Of a DNA stretch of 64,000 nt, positions 1 through 11,691 are shown in pieces. Where the stretch lies: the NCBI GenBank assembly GCA_964023275.1, contig OZ029919.1, positions 34,032,676 to 34,096,675 of the forward strand, given 5' to 3'. The stretch is from Norana najaformis. Its lineage: Eukaryota; Annelida; Clitellata; Crassiclitellata; Hormogastridae. The translations under genes were made by a program, and so were the position numbers. Position 1 is the first letter of the stretch. Each line of letters begins with the position of its first letter. The notes below the pieces were generated by a model. It saw nothing but the letters and a program-made list of their open reading frames with translations, was not told where the DNA came from and made no database searches.

Positions 1-51
1 CTGCAAGCGATGGGCCAGTGCCAAGGTCACGGCCTGAGATGTTCATGGGGT

Positions 52-184
52 AATGTAAATGTTTTACCTGGTAACCGATTGATTTAAGCCCTCGTCTTGT
101 TACGCGAAATGAGCGAGTATGAGCCTCCTTTAAAATGATTACTGTGTGGGGACATTGAGCAAGTCCTTCAAACACATTTGCTCA

Positions 185-187
<3 letters not shown>
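52..187 (+). mobile_element. tRNA-derived SINE, family A (degraded copy)
   Basis: The body from about 140 (gagcaagtccttca, then gctcagt) matches copies at 29401-29640, 60341-60480, 60545-60720 and 63029-63211. All have a tRNA-like head, then a shared body, then an (AAT)n-type tail. Here the head is decayed and the tail runs into the AAT array that follows. Better copies carry a recognisable B box (ggttcaagcc at 63029-63211). Confidence 0.6.
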
Positions 188-218
<31 letters not shown>

Positions 219-262
219 CAACAACAACAATAATAATAATAATAACAACAACAATAATAATA

Positions 263-297
<35 letters not shown>

Positions 298-393
298 CAA
301 CAATAACAATAACAACAACAATAATAAAATTAATAATAATAATAACAACAATAACAACAACAATAATAATAATAATAACAATAATAATAATAA
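188..393. repeat. (AAT)n/(AAC)n compound microsatellite
   Basis: About 200 bp of AAT with interspersed AAC units, forming the tail of the SINE to its left. Open frames through it are low-complexity poly-Asn, Ile or Leu and are not genes. Confidence 0.95.
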
Positions 394-1085
394 TACATTC
401 CACGGTACTTTTGCTCCGCCAGATATTGACGATTTCTATCCGTTCCAGTTTTTTCATTCTGCGGAAATTTTTTTTAATCCTGAGGGATCATCTATACCTC
501 GGGTAAAAATAATAATACTAATAATAATTCTGTAATTCTTTTTCTTTCTCCTTTATCTTCGCCTCTCCTCCTCTGTCAACACTGTTCAGCACAATTGTCA
601 TTTGCTACGCCTTCTCTTTCTCCTCTTCCTCCTCTTTCCTACTCTATCATCCTCGCCTATTCTCCCATACCAATATTCATCTCCACAATCCTATTTTATC
701 ATCCTCCTTATATACCCCTCCTCCATTTCTTCCATCTCTTCCTCCTTCGCTTTCATATGCGCCTCTCCTTCCTTTCCAATATTCTTCCCGCTCAAGCCTC
801 ATTCCTCTTCTTCCCTCCTCCTTTTCCTCCTCTTCCTCTGCTCTCAGCGCCCCTGCGATGTCGGCCCTTGGGACGATTTCTTGAGGGCAGCTAGGCAGCG
901 GTTGACCGGGACGGGGTAACGTCCTCAACGGTCGACCGTGGAACTCAACAATGTTTGCATTTCTTTCTGAGCCTCTGCGTTGGATAGGTTGGCCAAACAG
1001 CCACCGAAGCACACATACACTGGTGCTTATCGCCATAACCGATCGCAATATAGGATACATGCGTATGCATGCATACATTTTGTCA
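394..1085. other. no gene seen; pyrimidine-rich spacer
   Basis: About 535-850 is CT-rich with strong strand asymmetry. The frames that cross it are compositional and contain no recognisable domain or credible splice pattern. Confidence 0.6.
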
Positions 1086-1375
1086 TAGTGGACTGACCTT
1101 TTGCATGTTGACCTGATTGCGACTTGGCTTTGGTGCGCAAGCACTTGATGTCTTGTGCATTAGACATCAGCGCGATAGAAGTTACTAATTACAGTTACAT
1201 ATAAACATGGAGATGACCTTCCGCTATCGTTTCGTGCAAGGGTCACTGTTGGTGATAGAGTTCAGTCAGCTCGTTGTTTAAAGACGTTCTTATTTTCCAG
1301 GGGCTCTCATGCTGGAAGCGCCTCTGAGTAGTTGTTCTGTAAGAAGCGCTATATAAGTTATCAAATACAATACAA
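1086..1375 (+). mobile_element. two LINE 3'-end fragments
   Basis: About 1090-1200 matches the 3' untranslated part of the LINE remnant at 38940-39150 (shared landmarks: gactgacctt, acctgatt, ttgtgcattagacat). About 1270-1375 is a second, different 3' end closing with the motif gcgctatataag and an AATAC-type tail, as in other LINE tails in this window. Confidence 0.55.
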
Positions 1376-1502
1376 TATATATGCATGCATACATACAAAC
1401 GTTCATACAGACAAACTTACATTCATATATGCACACATGCAAGCATACGTGCCTTAATCACATCTACTGGAGAAGCCGGGTCTAATTCCGAGAAACCAGA
1501 AG

Positions 1503-1645
1503 TTAGGCTATTATGGGTAAGCAAGTTGAAACAGATGAGTCAAGTTTAGACCTGAATGACATCACAGAACTAACAGAATGAATCGAACTTGTCAGCGAAT
1601 TCCAAAGCCGTGGACCAGCAACCGAAGACGCTATAGAACCTAACA
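1503..1645 (-). mobile_element. LINE ORF2 C-terminal remnant (CR1/L2-like)
   Basis: Read on the minus strand, a short frame contains GPRLWNSL, then a serine-rich stretch, then FRSKLDSS. This is the usual ending of the ORF of CR1/L2/Jockey-type non-LTR elements (known family pattern GPRLWNSLP...F+..LK). Only the last ~45 residues are visible and no reverse transcriptase domain is attached. A related C-terminus lies at 21535-21690. Confidence 0.6.
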
Positions 1646-2618
1646 CTGTCCTGCTAGGAGGGACAACAGGAGTCACAGAGTCCATTGATCGAGTGCAATA
1701 TTTGTTGGTATGACGGTTAAGCATTGAAGAGAGATAGGTTGACTGTTTAAACGTAGTACTTGTGAACTATAAGAGAGATTTTAAATTGGATTCTTTCCTC
1801 GATGGGGAACCAATGTAACAAATCAATACTGGTGCAAAATTCTGATACTTAGGTATTTTGTTATGACTGTTAATATTTAGCTAATTAATTTAACAGTGAT
1901 AAGGGTTTGTGTTTTTTACAAATCACGTCACTTCGAGGTTATTTTCTAGCAGGGATTTTTGATAACTGTAAATTTAGTGGTTATTGTACTAACGATTAAG
2001 ACAGCTTTAGTTTTATTGAAACATTTAATTAATTAGATATTTAATTTAAACAATGATTCAAGGATTTGTTTTTGCGGTCACAAGATATGCAGTTGGCCTT
2101 ATTGGTTTCCATTCTTTTATGATACATTGCATAGTTGTATATCATCCACAGTTGGACATTGCGACTTTCAGGAGTGGTCATCGGTTGCATCGTGTACGGT
2201 CCATTAGTCCATCACAGGAGGAGAGGGAATTCGGTCAGTGGGGGAGGCGGAAGGGGAAGAGAGGGAAGAGGGATGCCTTTGATGGCGGAGTCACGAGGAA
2301 ATTTATACCGATCTGCCTTCGTCGGATGAACGCGAAATGATGCTCGAACCTCAGCTGTCCATCAATTTCAACGATGTCATAATCGGCAATTGCGGGCAAT
2401 AATCTCGTGGCAAGGCCTCCCTCGTTTCCGCAATAATTGGCCGCTCACCCTCTGTTTTGATTGCCTGCGAGGAATTGACGGCAGACGGCCAATACGACCC
2501 GGAACCTTTTATTGGGGCAGTTTCGTTTGTCCAGAAACAACAAATGATATTGCATCGAATCGTTATGTACTCGCAAATAATATATATGTACTGTATGTAT
2601 TCCCAAGTATATACATAT

Positions 2619-2628
2619 ATAACCTGTT
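2619..2628. repeat. candidate target-site duplication (left), ataacctgtt
   Basis: The same 10 bases recur at 5224-5233, on the other side of the RTE LINE, and at 7296-7305 / 9901-9910 in the second segment copy. The position at both element boundaries fits target-primed insertion. Confidence 0.6.
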
Positions 2629-5223
2629 CACCTTGTCACCTTGTGCCGTCGGTTCTTGGAACCCTAGCGACCGTCATGACCAGACTTCTTCATGCTCTTC
2701 TGTCCATTGCCACATCCCTCAGCTGTGCAAGATTCATCGCTGTCTTCCTCTGTACCTCTTCTATCCATCTAGTTCTCGGTCGTCCTCTTCTCCTCTTTCC
2801 CTCTCCACACGCCAACATCATCGTCTTTTCTAGTCCATCAGCGCGCATCACATGTCCAAAGTACATCATCTTCTGCCTGCTGGCTCTTTGATTCAATGTC
2901 AGATCACCTCTTAGGTCACCAATCTCCTGTAGTACTGATTCATTTGTTCTCTTTTCCCTCCACGATATCCTCAAGAGTTTCCTCCATATCCACATTTCAC
3001 ACGCAGCGATTTTATCCTCCAAGCCTTTCGTTTTTGTCCATGTCTCGCTTCCATATAATACTATGGGGAAGATCATTGCTTTGACAAGACCTGTCTTTGT
3101 CTTCATGCTCACATGTCTGTCCTTCCATATCTTTGCCATTCCCTGCATTGCAGTTTTGCCTAGTGCAATTCTCCTTCTCACCTCTCCATCACACCTGCCC
3201 TCTCTCTCAATTAATGATCCCAGAAATGAGAAACTTGATACAACTTCTATGTTTTCTCCATCCATCTCAAAAGTATCCCATTCTGCCGTCGTCATGATCT
3301 TAGTCTTTTTGATGTTGAAGTATAGCCCTGCCTTTTCACTTTCCCTCCTTAGTCGACGTATAAGCTCAGCAAGATCATCCTTTTTCCCTGCCAGAAGTGT
3401 TGTATCATCTGCGTATCTTAAGTTGTTTAATATCCTCCCTGCTATCCTCACTCCTTCCTCCGCCCCATCCAATTCCGCCAGCCGCATTATTCTTTCTGCA
3501 TACAGGTTAAACAGAGTCGGAGATAGTATGCAACCCTGCCTCACCCCCTTGCCGATTCCAATCTTCTCAGTGTCTCCATGTTCCGTCTTGATTACTGCCT
3601 GTTGATTCTCGTATAGGCTCTTGAGAAGCATGATGAGATGCTTTGGTATTCCCATCTCTTCCAAGGTTTTCCACATTAGTGAATGATTTATACAATCAAA
3701 GGCTTTGCTGTAATGTATGAAACATAAATGTACCTCCTGCCCATATTCTCGTTGTCTCTCCATCAGCCACCTTACATTCGCAATATGATCTCGTGTTCCT
3801 CGCGCCTTCCTAAAGCCTGCCTGATTTACTGGGAGCTCTCTTTCCACTGTACTCTCCATCCTTTTGTGTATTATCTTGAGCAGTATCTTACTTGTGTGTG
3901 AGATCATTGCTATGGTGCGATAATTATCGCATTCTTTAGCATCCCCTTTCTTGAAGATGGGTATGAAAATAGAGCTCCTCCAATCTCTCGGCCATTCTCC
4001 TGTTTTCCATATCTGATTGCATAACGACGTTATGCTCTCCTTCATTTCATCCCCTCCTGCTTTGATCAGCTCTATAGGTATCCCGTCTGTCCCCGGTGCT
4101 TTGTTGTCCTTGAGTTGCTGTATGGCCCATTCAACTTCACTCTTCATTATTGCTGGTTCTCGTTCGAAGGTTGTCTGGTCCATCCGTTCTTCTTTAACTC
4201 GCGGGTCCATGTTGTACAGTTTCTCAGTGTATTCCCTCCATCTCTCTTTAACTTCTTCCCCCCTCTCTGATCACGTTGCCTTCTCCGTTTCTTAGTGCTC
4301 CCATTCGTGGTGTGAATTTTCCAGTTAGTGACTTCACCTTTGCGAACATGTCTCTTGTTCTTCCTCTTCTTCCATCTTCTTCCATCTCTATGCACGTTTT
4401 GGCTAGATAATCTTCTTTGCTTTTCCGCGCCAGTTTTTGAAATTCCTTATCCAGGATCCTAACTTCTGCTTTCTTCTTTGCAGATCTCGCTTTCCTTCTT
4501 GCTTCCGCGACCTTTATTGCCTTGTCTGATAACCATGGTGATGTCTTTTTTCTCTGCTTCTTTGGTATGAATTCATCCGCTCCTTCGTGTATTATTGTCT
4601 TGATTTCCTCCCACATATCATCCGTGTTTGTTTCCTCTTCCAGTCTCAGAGCCTCAAAACGATTTTCCGTCGCGACTCTATATTCAGATGCGATAATTCT
4701 GCAATCATATCCCAACAGACGCTCTCCACGTTTCAATCTTTTAAGTTTTATTCTCAAAGTGGCCACCAACAGTTCATGATCTGTTCCGCAGTCTGCTCCC
4801 GGTCTTGTCCTTATGTCCCTTACCGAACTTTTCCATCTCTGTTTCACCAGCATATAGTCTATCTGATTTCTGTATTTCCCATCTGGCGATGTCCACGTGT
4901 ATAATCTTCTTTTTGGCTGCTCAAACCATGTGTTTGTGATCTTCAGCTCGTTGGCGTCACAGAAATCCACCAGCCTTGTCCCTGCCTCATTTCGCTCCCC
5001 AAGTCCATTTTTTCCAGCCGATTTTGATCCTTTATCGTTACTCTGTCCCACCTTTGCATTGAAATCTCCCATGATCATCAAGACGTCTCCTTTCGGCACC
5101 TTGTCTAATGTCTCCTGTAGTCCACTGTAGAAGCGGTCATGCTCCTCTTCTTCCGTCACCGATGTTGGTGCGTATACTTGCACGACAGTCATGTTGGTTT
5201 CCTTCCCTCTAAATCTGACACTC
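2629..5223 (-). mobile_element. RTE-clade non-LTR retrotransposon, 5'-truncated (copy 1)
   Basis: A minus-strand LINE whose coding region has an apurinic-type endonuclease domain followed by reverse transcriptase, the one-ORF layout of RTE/BovB elements. The N-terminal part of the endonuclease is missing and a short 3' end follows the stop at 2690. The sense-strand 3' terminus has two tandem copies of acaaggtg, as expected for RTE tails of short repeats. The 10-bp direct repeat ataacctgtt flanks the body. It is inactive as seen: truncated, frameshifted, and with a catalytic Asp changed in this copy. Confidence 0.85.
2690..4210 (-). pseudogene. RTE reverse transcriptase region, catalytic Asp changed to His
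   Basis: A 506-residue open frame. Visible motifs in order: NKAPGTDGIP, the finger/palm region with AGFRKARGTRD, motif A as FIHYSKAFD, GVRQGCILSP, the YADD catalytic box (YADDTTLL), and a C-terminal FGHVMRADG followed by KRRRGRPRTRW, typical of RTE elements. Motif A should read FIDYSKAFD, which copy 2 has. In this copy residue 166 is His because of one G/C difference at 3715. The frame is really the downstream part of a longer polyprotein; its first Met is an artefact of the frameshift upstream at 4258-4263. Confidence 0.9.
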
Positions 5224-5225
5224 AT
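4248..5225 (-). pseudogene. RTE endonuclease domain, truncated and frameshifted
   Basis: A 325-residue frame with the C-terminal half of an AP-like endonuclease: VYAPTS, MGDFNAKVG, YTWTSPDGKYRNQIDYML and GTDHELL motifs, followed by a basic linker. The N-terminal endonuclease motifs are absent because the element ends at about 5223. The reading frame leaves the reverse-transcriptase frame at a run of six C (4258-4263 on the plus strand). One base fewer would make the two frames continuous, so this is a single-base indel in a homopolymer, either mutation or sequencing error. Confidence 0.85.
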
Positions 5226-5233
5226 AACCTGTT
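5224..5233. repeat. candidate target-site duplication (right), ataacctgtt
   Basis: Second half of the 10-bp direct repeat flanking the RTE insertion; partner at 2619-2628. Confidence 0.6.
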
Positions 5234-5294
5234 AGTTACGTATATATTTATATATGATGGGAAATGGAGCGATTTCGTACAAGTAAAGCGATCC

Positions 5295-5295
<1 letters not shown>

Positions 5296-5391
<96 letters not shown>
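5296..5391. repeat. (TA)n microsatellite, ~96 bp
   Basis: An uninterrupted TA tract. The equivalent tract in the second segment copy (9973-10119) is 52 bp longer, and this is the only length difference I see between the segments. Confidence 0.95.
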
Positions 5392-5393
<2 letters not shown>

Positions 5394-5514
5394 CAAGTTA
5401 ATACATATATAACATGTAGAATAACGTGTACATAGATATACTGATGTAAAATGGAGCAGTTTCCTATAAGTAAAATTAGCTCCCAAGTTTTTAGTAGTAA
5501 GCAGAGGGCTTACA

Positions 5515-5740
5515 TTATCTGTTCTTCAGCCGGCAATGGACGAATCCCAAGGTCAAGGACACGGGGCCAGTGCATCGCAGGACTTGCCGCTTACATCCCA
5601 GCTTACGCCGGTACCTGGTTATACTGCTTAGTGACGTGCGCAAACAACTTGTCGGGGATCGTTACACGGAGTCCACTCAGCTGGCTCAAACCCGCAATCG
5701 TTAGGTCACAGATCCAGCGCGATAACCGAAGAGACCACCA

Positions 5741-5773
<33 letters not shown>

Positions 5774-5810
5774 ATGTCTGTCTGTCTGTCTGTCTGTCTG
5801 TCTGCCCATG
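5515..5810 (-). mobile_element. tRNA-derived SINE, family F, with (TGTC)n at its 5' side
   Basis: Read on the minus strand there is a tRNA-like head with a B-box match (gcgggtttgagcc), then a body shared with copies at 17150-17560, 22040-22210 and 26630-26890 (landmark tgtttgcgca, later ggccccgtgtcc). A (TGTC)n tract occupies about 5742-5800. Confidence 0.65.
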
Positions 5811-6179
5811 AGAACTGGATTGCATCGAAACTTTCTGCCATCAGCAGTAAATAAATAAATTATATATACATATATGATTCTTTCGATCCGAGAAACAGCA
5901 ATACCGGTTTACAAGTATTTTACCATATTCAAAGAATCTAGTTCACCTGTTTCATTAAAAGTGTCTTATTCCTAGAGACCCTTATACTGGCTTCACTTAT
6001 GTTGATTGTAATTGTAATTAATAGATAATAACGTTTAGCATAATTGCGAGTGGGCTACATCGTTCACAGATGCGCCAATTACAGGTGTGCCAATTACAGG
6101 TGCGCTAATTACAGATGACGGTATCGGCGATTCAGGGACAACATGAAAGAAATCAATCGCTGGCATAACATTGATTTTG

Positions 6180-6265
6180 ACGCGTAATCTAATTTAATCT
6201 AAAGATTTCTATAGCGCAGTTATCATAATGCTCAAGGCATCAATTATTGGTCGCTTCAAGTCGAA
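6180..6265 (-). mobile_element. LINE 3'-end fragment, family D
   Basis: Minus-strand order: gacttgaagcgacc, a degraded tgcattat region, gcgctatagaaat, then a GATTA-type tail. The same pieces occur at 10910-10995, 21740-21840, 48345-48440, 59850-60060, 61200-61380 and 63470-63690. Confidence 0.5.
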
Positions 6266-6574
6266 AACGCAGGAAGGAGTGAGAGTGTGAGGGAGAAGTG
6301 TTGGTGCCTTGACGACCTTTGAGTGTTTGACCTTTGACCTTTGAGTTGGAGTTGTGATAAGCATTTACGTAGTAGCCTAGTGCTTATCTGTCTTTCTGTA
6401 TGTTCCTATCTTCAATACTTACTTATCTACAAAACAGACCCAGATTAGAATAACTCTGACTGCAGGCGCACCTGCCAATCTACTACAAATAGGCTCTGTT
6501 CAACGCCAGAAAGGCGGATTACCGCTAACCTAGTTCTTATCCATCACCTTTTTTCTTTTCATAATATAGATCCC

Positions 6575-6576
6575 GT

Positions 6577-6621
<45 letters not shown>
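6575..6621. repeat. (TA)n microsatellite
   Basis: Pure TA tract near the left contig end; its counterpart is at 11306-11350. Confidence 0.95.
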
Positions 6622-6624
<3 letters not shown>

Positions 6625-6679
6625 GTAAATATAGACCAAAATGTTTACATATATGTATATATACACATAATGTATGACC

Positions 6680-6689
6680 NNNNNNNNNN
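6680..6689. other. assembly gap (10 N)
   Basis: Ten N bases mark a scaffold join of fixed nominal length. Both ends of the duplicated segment abut this gap. Confidence 1.
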
Positions 6690-7305
6690 TTATTGAAACA
6701 TTTAATTAATTAGATATTTAATTTAAACAATGATTCAAGGATTTGTTTTTGCGGTCACAAGATATGCAGTTGGCCTTATTGGTTTCCATTCTTTTATGAT
6801 ACATTGCATAGTTGTATATCATCCACAGTTGGACATTGCGACTTTCAGGAGTGGTCATCGGTTGCATCGTGTACGGTCCATTAGTCCATCACAGGAGGAG
6901 AGGGAATTCGGTCAGTGGGGGAGGCGGAAGGGGAAGAGAGGGAAGAGGGATGCCTTTGATGGCGGAGTCACGAGGAAATTTATACCGATCTGCCTTCGTC
7001 GGATGAACGCGAAATGATGCTCGAACCTCAGCTGTCCATCAATTTCAACGATGTCATAATCGGCAATTGCGGGCAATAATCTCGTGGCAAGGCCTCCCTC
7101 GTTTCCGCAATAATTGGCCGCTCACCCTCTGTTTTGATTGCCTGCGAGGAATTGACGGCAGACGGCCAATACGACCCGGAACCTTTTATTGGGGCAGTTT
7201 CGTTTGTCCAGAAACAACAAATGATATTGCATCGAATCGTTATGTACTCGCAAATAATATATATGTACTGTATGTATTCCCAAGTATATACATATATAAC
7301 CTGTT

Positions 7306-9900
7306 CACCTTGTCACCTTGTGCCGTCGGTTCTTGGAACCCTAGCGACCGTCATGACCAGACTTCTTCATGCTCTTCTGTCCATTGCCACATCCCTCAGC
7401 TGTGCAAGATTCATCGCTGTCTTCCTCTGTACCTCTTCTATCCATCTAGTTCTCGGTCGTCCTCTTCTCCTCTTTCCCTCTCCACACGCCAACATCATCG
7501 TCTTTTCTAGTCCATCAGCGCGCATCACATGTCCAAAGTACATCATCTTCTGCCTGCTGGCTCTTTGATTCAATGTCAGATCACCTCTTAGGTCACCAAT
7601 CTCCTGTAGTACTGATTCATTTGTTCTCTTTTCCCTCCACGATATCCTCAAGAGTTTCCTCCATATCCACATTTCACACGCAGCGATTTTATCCTCCAAG
7701 CCTTTCGTTTTTGTCCATGTCTCGCTTCCATATAATACTATGGGGAAGATCATTGCTTTGACAAGACCTGTCTTTGTCTTCATGCTCACATGTCTGTCCT
7801 TCCATATCTTTGCCATTCCCTGCATTGCAGTTTTGCCTAGTGCAATTCTCCTTCTCACCTCTCCATCACACCTGCCCTCTCTCTCAATTAATGATCCCAG
7901 AAATGAGAAACTTGATACAACTTCTATGTTTTCTCCATCCATCTCAAAAGTATCCCATTCTGCCGTCGTCATGATCTTAGTCTTTTTGATGTTGAAGTAT
8001 AGCCCTGCCTTTTCACTTTCCCTCCTTAGTCGACGTATAAGCTCAGCAAGATCATCCTTTTTCCCTGCCAGAAGTGTTGTATCATCTGCGTATCTTAAGT
8101 TGTTTAATATCCTCCCTGCTATCCTCACTCCTTCCTCCGCCCCATCCAATTCCGCCAGCCGCATTATTCTTTCTGCATACAGGTTAAACAGAGTCGGAGA
8201 TAGTATGCAACCCTGCCTCACCCCCTTGCCGATTCCAATCTTCTCAGTGTCTCCATGTTCCGTCTTGATTACTGCCTGTTGATTCTCGTATAGGCTCTTG
8301 AGAAGCATGATGAGATGCTTTGGTATTCCCATCTCTTCCAAGGTTTTCCACATTAGTGAATGATTTATACAATCAAAGGCTTTGCTGTAATCTATGAAAC
8401 ATAAATGTACCTCCTGCCCATATTCTCGTTGTCTCTCCATCAGCCACCTTACATTCGCAATATGATCTCGTGTTCCTCGCGCCTTCCTAAAGCCTGCCTG
8501 ATTTACTGGGAGCTCTCTTTCCACTGTACTCTCCATCCTTTTGTGTATTATCTTGAGCAGTATCTTACTTGTGTGTGAGATCATTGCTATGGTGCGATAA
8601 TTATCGCATTCTTTAGCATCCCCTTTCTTGAAGATGGGTATGAAAATAGAGCTCCTCCAATCTCTCGGCCATTCTCCTGTTTTCCATATCTGATTGCATA
8701 ACGACGTTATGCTCTCCTTCATTTCATCCCCTCCTGCTTTGATCAGCTCTATAGGTATCCCGTCTGTCCCCGGTGCTTTGTTGTCCTTGAGTTGCTGTAT
8801 GGCCCATTCAACTTCACTCTTCATTATTGCTGGTTCTCGTTCGAAGGTTGTCTGGTCCATCCGTTCTTCTTTAACTCGCGGGTCCATGTTGTACAGTTTC
8901 TCAGTGTATTCCCTCCATCTCTCTTTAACTTCTTCCCCCCTCTCTGATCACGTTGCCTTCTCCGTTTCTTAGTGCTCCCATTCGTGGTGTGAATTTTCCA
9001 GTTAGTGACTTCACCTTTGCGAACATGTCTCTTGTTCTTCCTCTTCTTCCATCTTCTTCCATCTCTATGCACGTTTTGGCTAGATAATCTTCTTTGCTTT
9101 TCCGCGCCAGTTTTTGAAATTCCTTATCCAGGATCCTAACTTCTGCTTTCTTCTTTGCAGATCTCGCTTTCCTTCTTGCTTCCGCGACCTTTATTGCCTT
9201 GTCTGATAACCATGGTGATGTCTTTTTTCTCTGCTTCTTTGGTATGAATTCATCCGCTCCTTCGTGTATTATTGTCTTGATTTCCTCCCACATATCATCC
9301 GTGTTTGTTTCCTCTTCCAGTCTCAGAGCCTCAAAACGATTTTCCGTCGCGACTCTATATTCAGATGCGATAATTCTGCAATCATATCCCAACAGACGCT
9401 CTCCACGTTTCAATCTTTTAAGTTTTATTCTCAAAGTGGCCACCAACAGTTCATGATCTGTTCCGCAGTCTGCTCCCGGTCTTGTCCTTATGTCCCTTAC
9501 CGAACTTTTCCATCTCTGTTTCACCAGCATATAGTCTATCTGATTTCTGTATTTCCCATCTGGCGATGTCCACGTGTATAATCTTCTTTTTGGCTGCTCA
9601 AACCATGTGTTTGTGATCTTCAGCTCGTTGGCGTCACAGAAATCCACCAGCCTTGTCCCTGCCTCATTTCGCTCCCCAAGTCCATTTTTTCCAGCCGATT
9701 TTGATCCTTTATCGTTACTCTGTCCCACCTTTGCATTGAAATCTCCCATGATCATCAAGACGTCTCCTTTCGGCACCTTGTCTAATGTCTCCTGTAGTCC
9801 ACTGTAGAAGCGGTCATGCTCCTCTTCTTCCGTCACCGATGTTGGTGCGTATACTTGCACGACAGTCATGTTGGTTTCCTTCCCTCTAAATCTGACACTC
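7306..9900 (-). mobile_element. RTE-clade non-LTR retrotransposon, 5'-truncated (copy 2)
   Basis: Same element as 2629-5223, with the same 5' truncation point, direct repeats (7296-7305 and 9901-9910), tail and homopolymer frameshift. It is probably the same genomic insertion assembled twice. Confidence 0.85.
7367..8887 (-). pseudogene. RTE reverse transcriptase region, catalytic motif intact
   Basis: A 506-residue frame identical to the copy-1 frame except at residue 166, which is the expected Asp of motif A (FIDYSKAFD). YADD and the RTE C-terminal basic motif are present. It is still cut off from its endonuclease part by the frameshift at 8935-8940. Confidence 0.9.
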
Positions 9901-9902
9901 AT
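8925..9902 (-). pseudogene. RTE endonuclease domain, truncated and frameshifted (copy 2)
   Basis: Same 325-residue frame as 4248-5225, with GDFNAKVG and GTDHELL motifs and the same six-C run (8935-8940) that breaks the frame. Confidence 0.85.
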
Positions 9903-9971
9903 AACCTGTTAGTTACGTATATATTTATATATGATGGGAAATGGAGCGATTTCGTACAAGTAAAGCGATCC

Positions 9972-10122
<151 letters not shown>

Positions 10123-10243
10123 CAAGTTAATACATATATAACATGTAGAATAACGTGTACATAGATATACTGATGTAAAATGGAGCAGTTTCCTATAAGT
10201 AAAATTAGCTCCCAAGTTTTTAGTAGTAAGCAGAGGGCTTACA

Positions 10244-10469
10244 TTATCTGTTCTTCAGCCGGCAATGGACGAATCCCAAGGTCAAGGACACGGGGCCAGT
10301 GCATCGCAGGACTTGCCGCTTACATCCCAGCTTACGCCGGTACCTGGTTATACTGCTTAGTGACGTGCGCAAACAACTTGTCGGGGATCGTTACACGGAG
10401 TCCACTCAGCTGGCTCAAACCCGCAATCGTTAGGTCACAGATCCAGCGCGATAACCGAAGAGACCACCA

Positions 10470-10502
<33 letters not shown>

Positions 10503-10540
10503 ATGTCTGTCTGTCTGTCTGTCTGTCTGTCTGCCCATGA
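10244..10540 (-). mobile_element. tRNA-derived SINE, family F (second segment copy)
   Basis: Same as 5515-5810, including the (TGTC)n tract. Confidence 0.65.
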
Positions 10541-11305
10541 GAACTGGATTGCATCGAAACTTTCTGCCATCAGCAGTAAATAAATAAATTATATATACAT
10601 ATATGATTCTTTCGATCCGAGAAACAGCAATACCGGTTTACAAGTATTTTACCATATTCAAAGAATCTAGTTCACCTGTTTCATTAAAAGTGTCTTATTC
10701 CTAGAGACCCTTATACTGGCTTCACTTATGTTGATTGTAATTGTAATTAATAGATAATAACGTTTAGCATAATTGCGAGTGGGCTACATCGTTCACAGAT
10801 GCGCCAATTACAGGTGTGCCAATTACAGGTGCGCTAATTACAGATGACGGTATCGGCGATTCAGGGACAACATGAAAGAAATCAATCGCTGGCATAACAT
10901 TGATTTTGACGCGTAATCTAATTTAATCTAAAGATTTCTATAGCGCAGTTATCATAATGCTCAAGGCATCAATTATTGGTCGCTTCAAGTCGAAAACGCA
11001 GGAAGGAGTGAGAGTGTGAGGGAGAAGTGTTGGTGCCTTGACGACCTTTGAGTGTTTGACCTTTGACCTTTGAGTTGGAGTTGTGATAAGCATTTACGTA
11101 GTAGCCTAGTGCTTATCTGTCTTTCTGTATGTTCCTATCTTCAATACTTACTTATCTACAAAACAGACCCAGATTAGAATAACTCTGACTGCAGGCGCAC
11201 CTGCCAATCTACTACAAATAGGCTCTGTTCAACGCCAGAAAGGCGGATTACCGCTAACCTAGTTCTTATCCATCACCTTTTTTCTTTTCATAATATAGAT
11301 CCCGT

Positions 11306-11353
<48 letters not shown>

Positions 11354-11593
11354 GTAAATATAGACCAAAATGTTTACATATATGTATATATACACATAAT
11401 GTATGACCTACACTACACATAGGTTTACTCTTATATGTATATATCTAAATGTTTACATATATCTATATATACTCACCATACTCATTGACTTACAACATGT
11501 CTAGATCCACTAATTCATGTATATATATATATACATATATTAGTGGACCTATGAAAGTTATAAGTATAGTAGATCAACTATCATGTCAATGAC

Positions 11594-11685
<92 letters not shown>
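11306..11685. repeat. AT-rich stretch with (TA)n tracts
   Basis: TA tracts at about 11306-11350 and 11597-11684, separated by AT-rich unique sequence. No gene is visible. Confidence 0.9.

Positions 11686-11691
<6 letters not shown>

Larger units (their letters stand above)
2013..6679. repeat. duplicated 4.7 kb segment, left copy (contig end)
   Basis: This segment is repeated at 6690-11408 with a constant offset of 4677 up to an AT microsatellite. It ends exactly at the N gap, and its left edge corresponds exactly to the first base after the gap. The lengths (4667 and 4719 bp) differ by 52 bp, which matches the difference in length of the (AT)n tract. I noticed one substitution (3715 against 8392). 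The simplest reading is an unmerged contig overlap. Confidence 0.9.
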
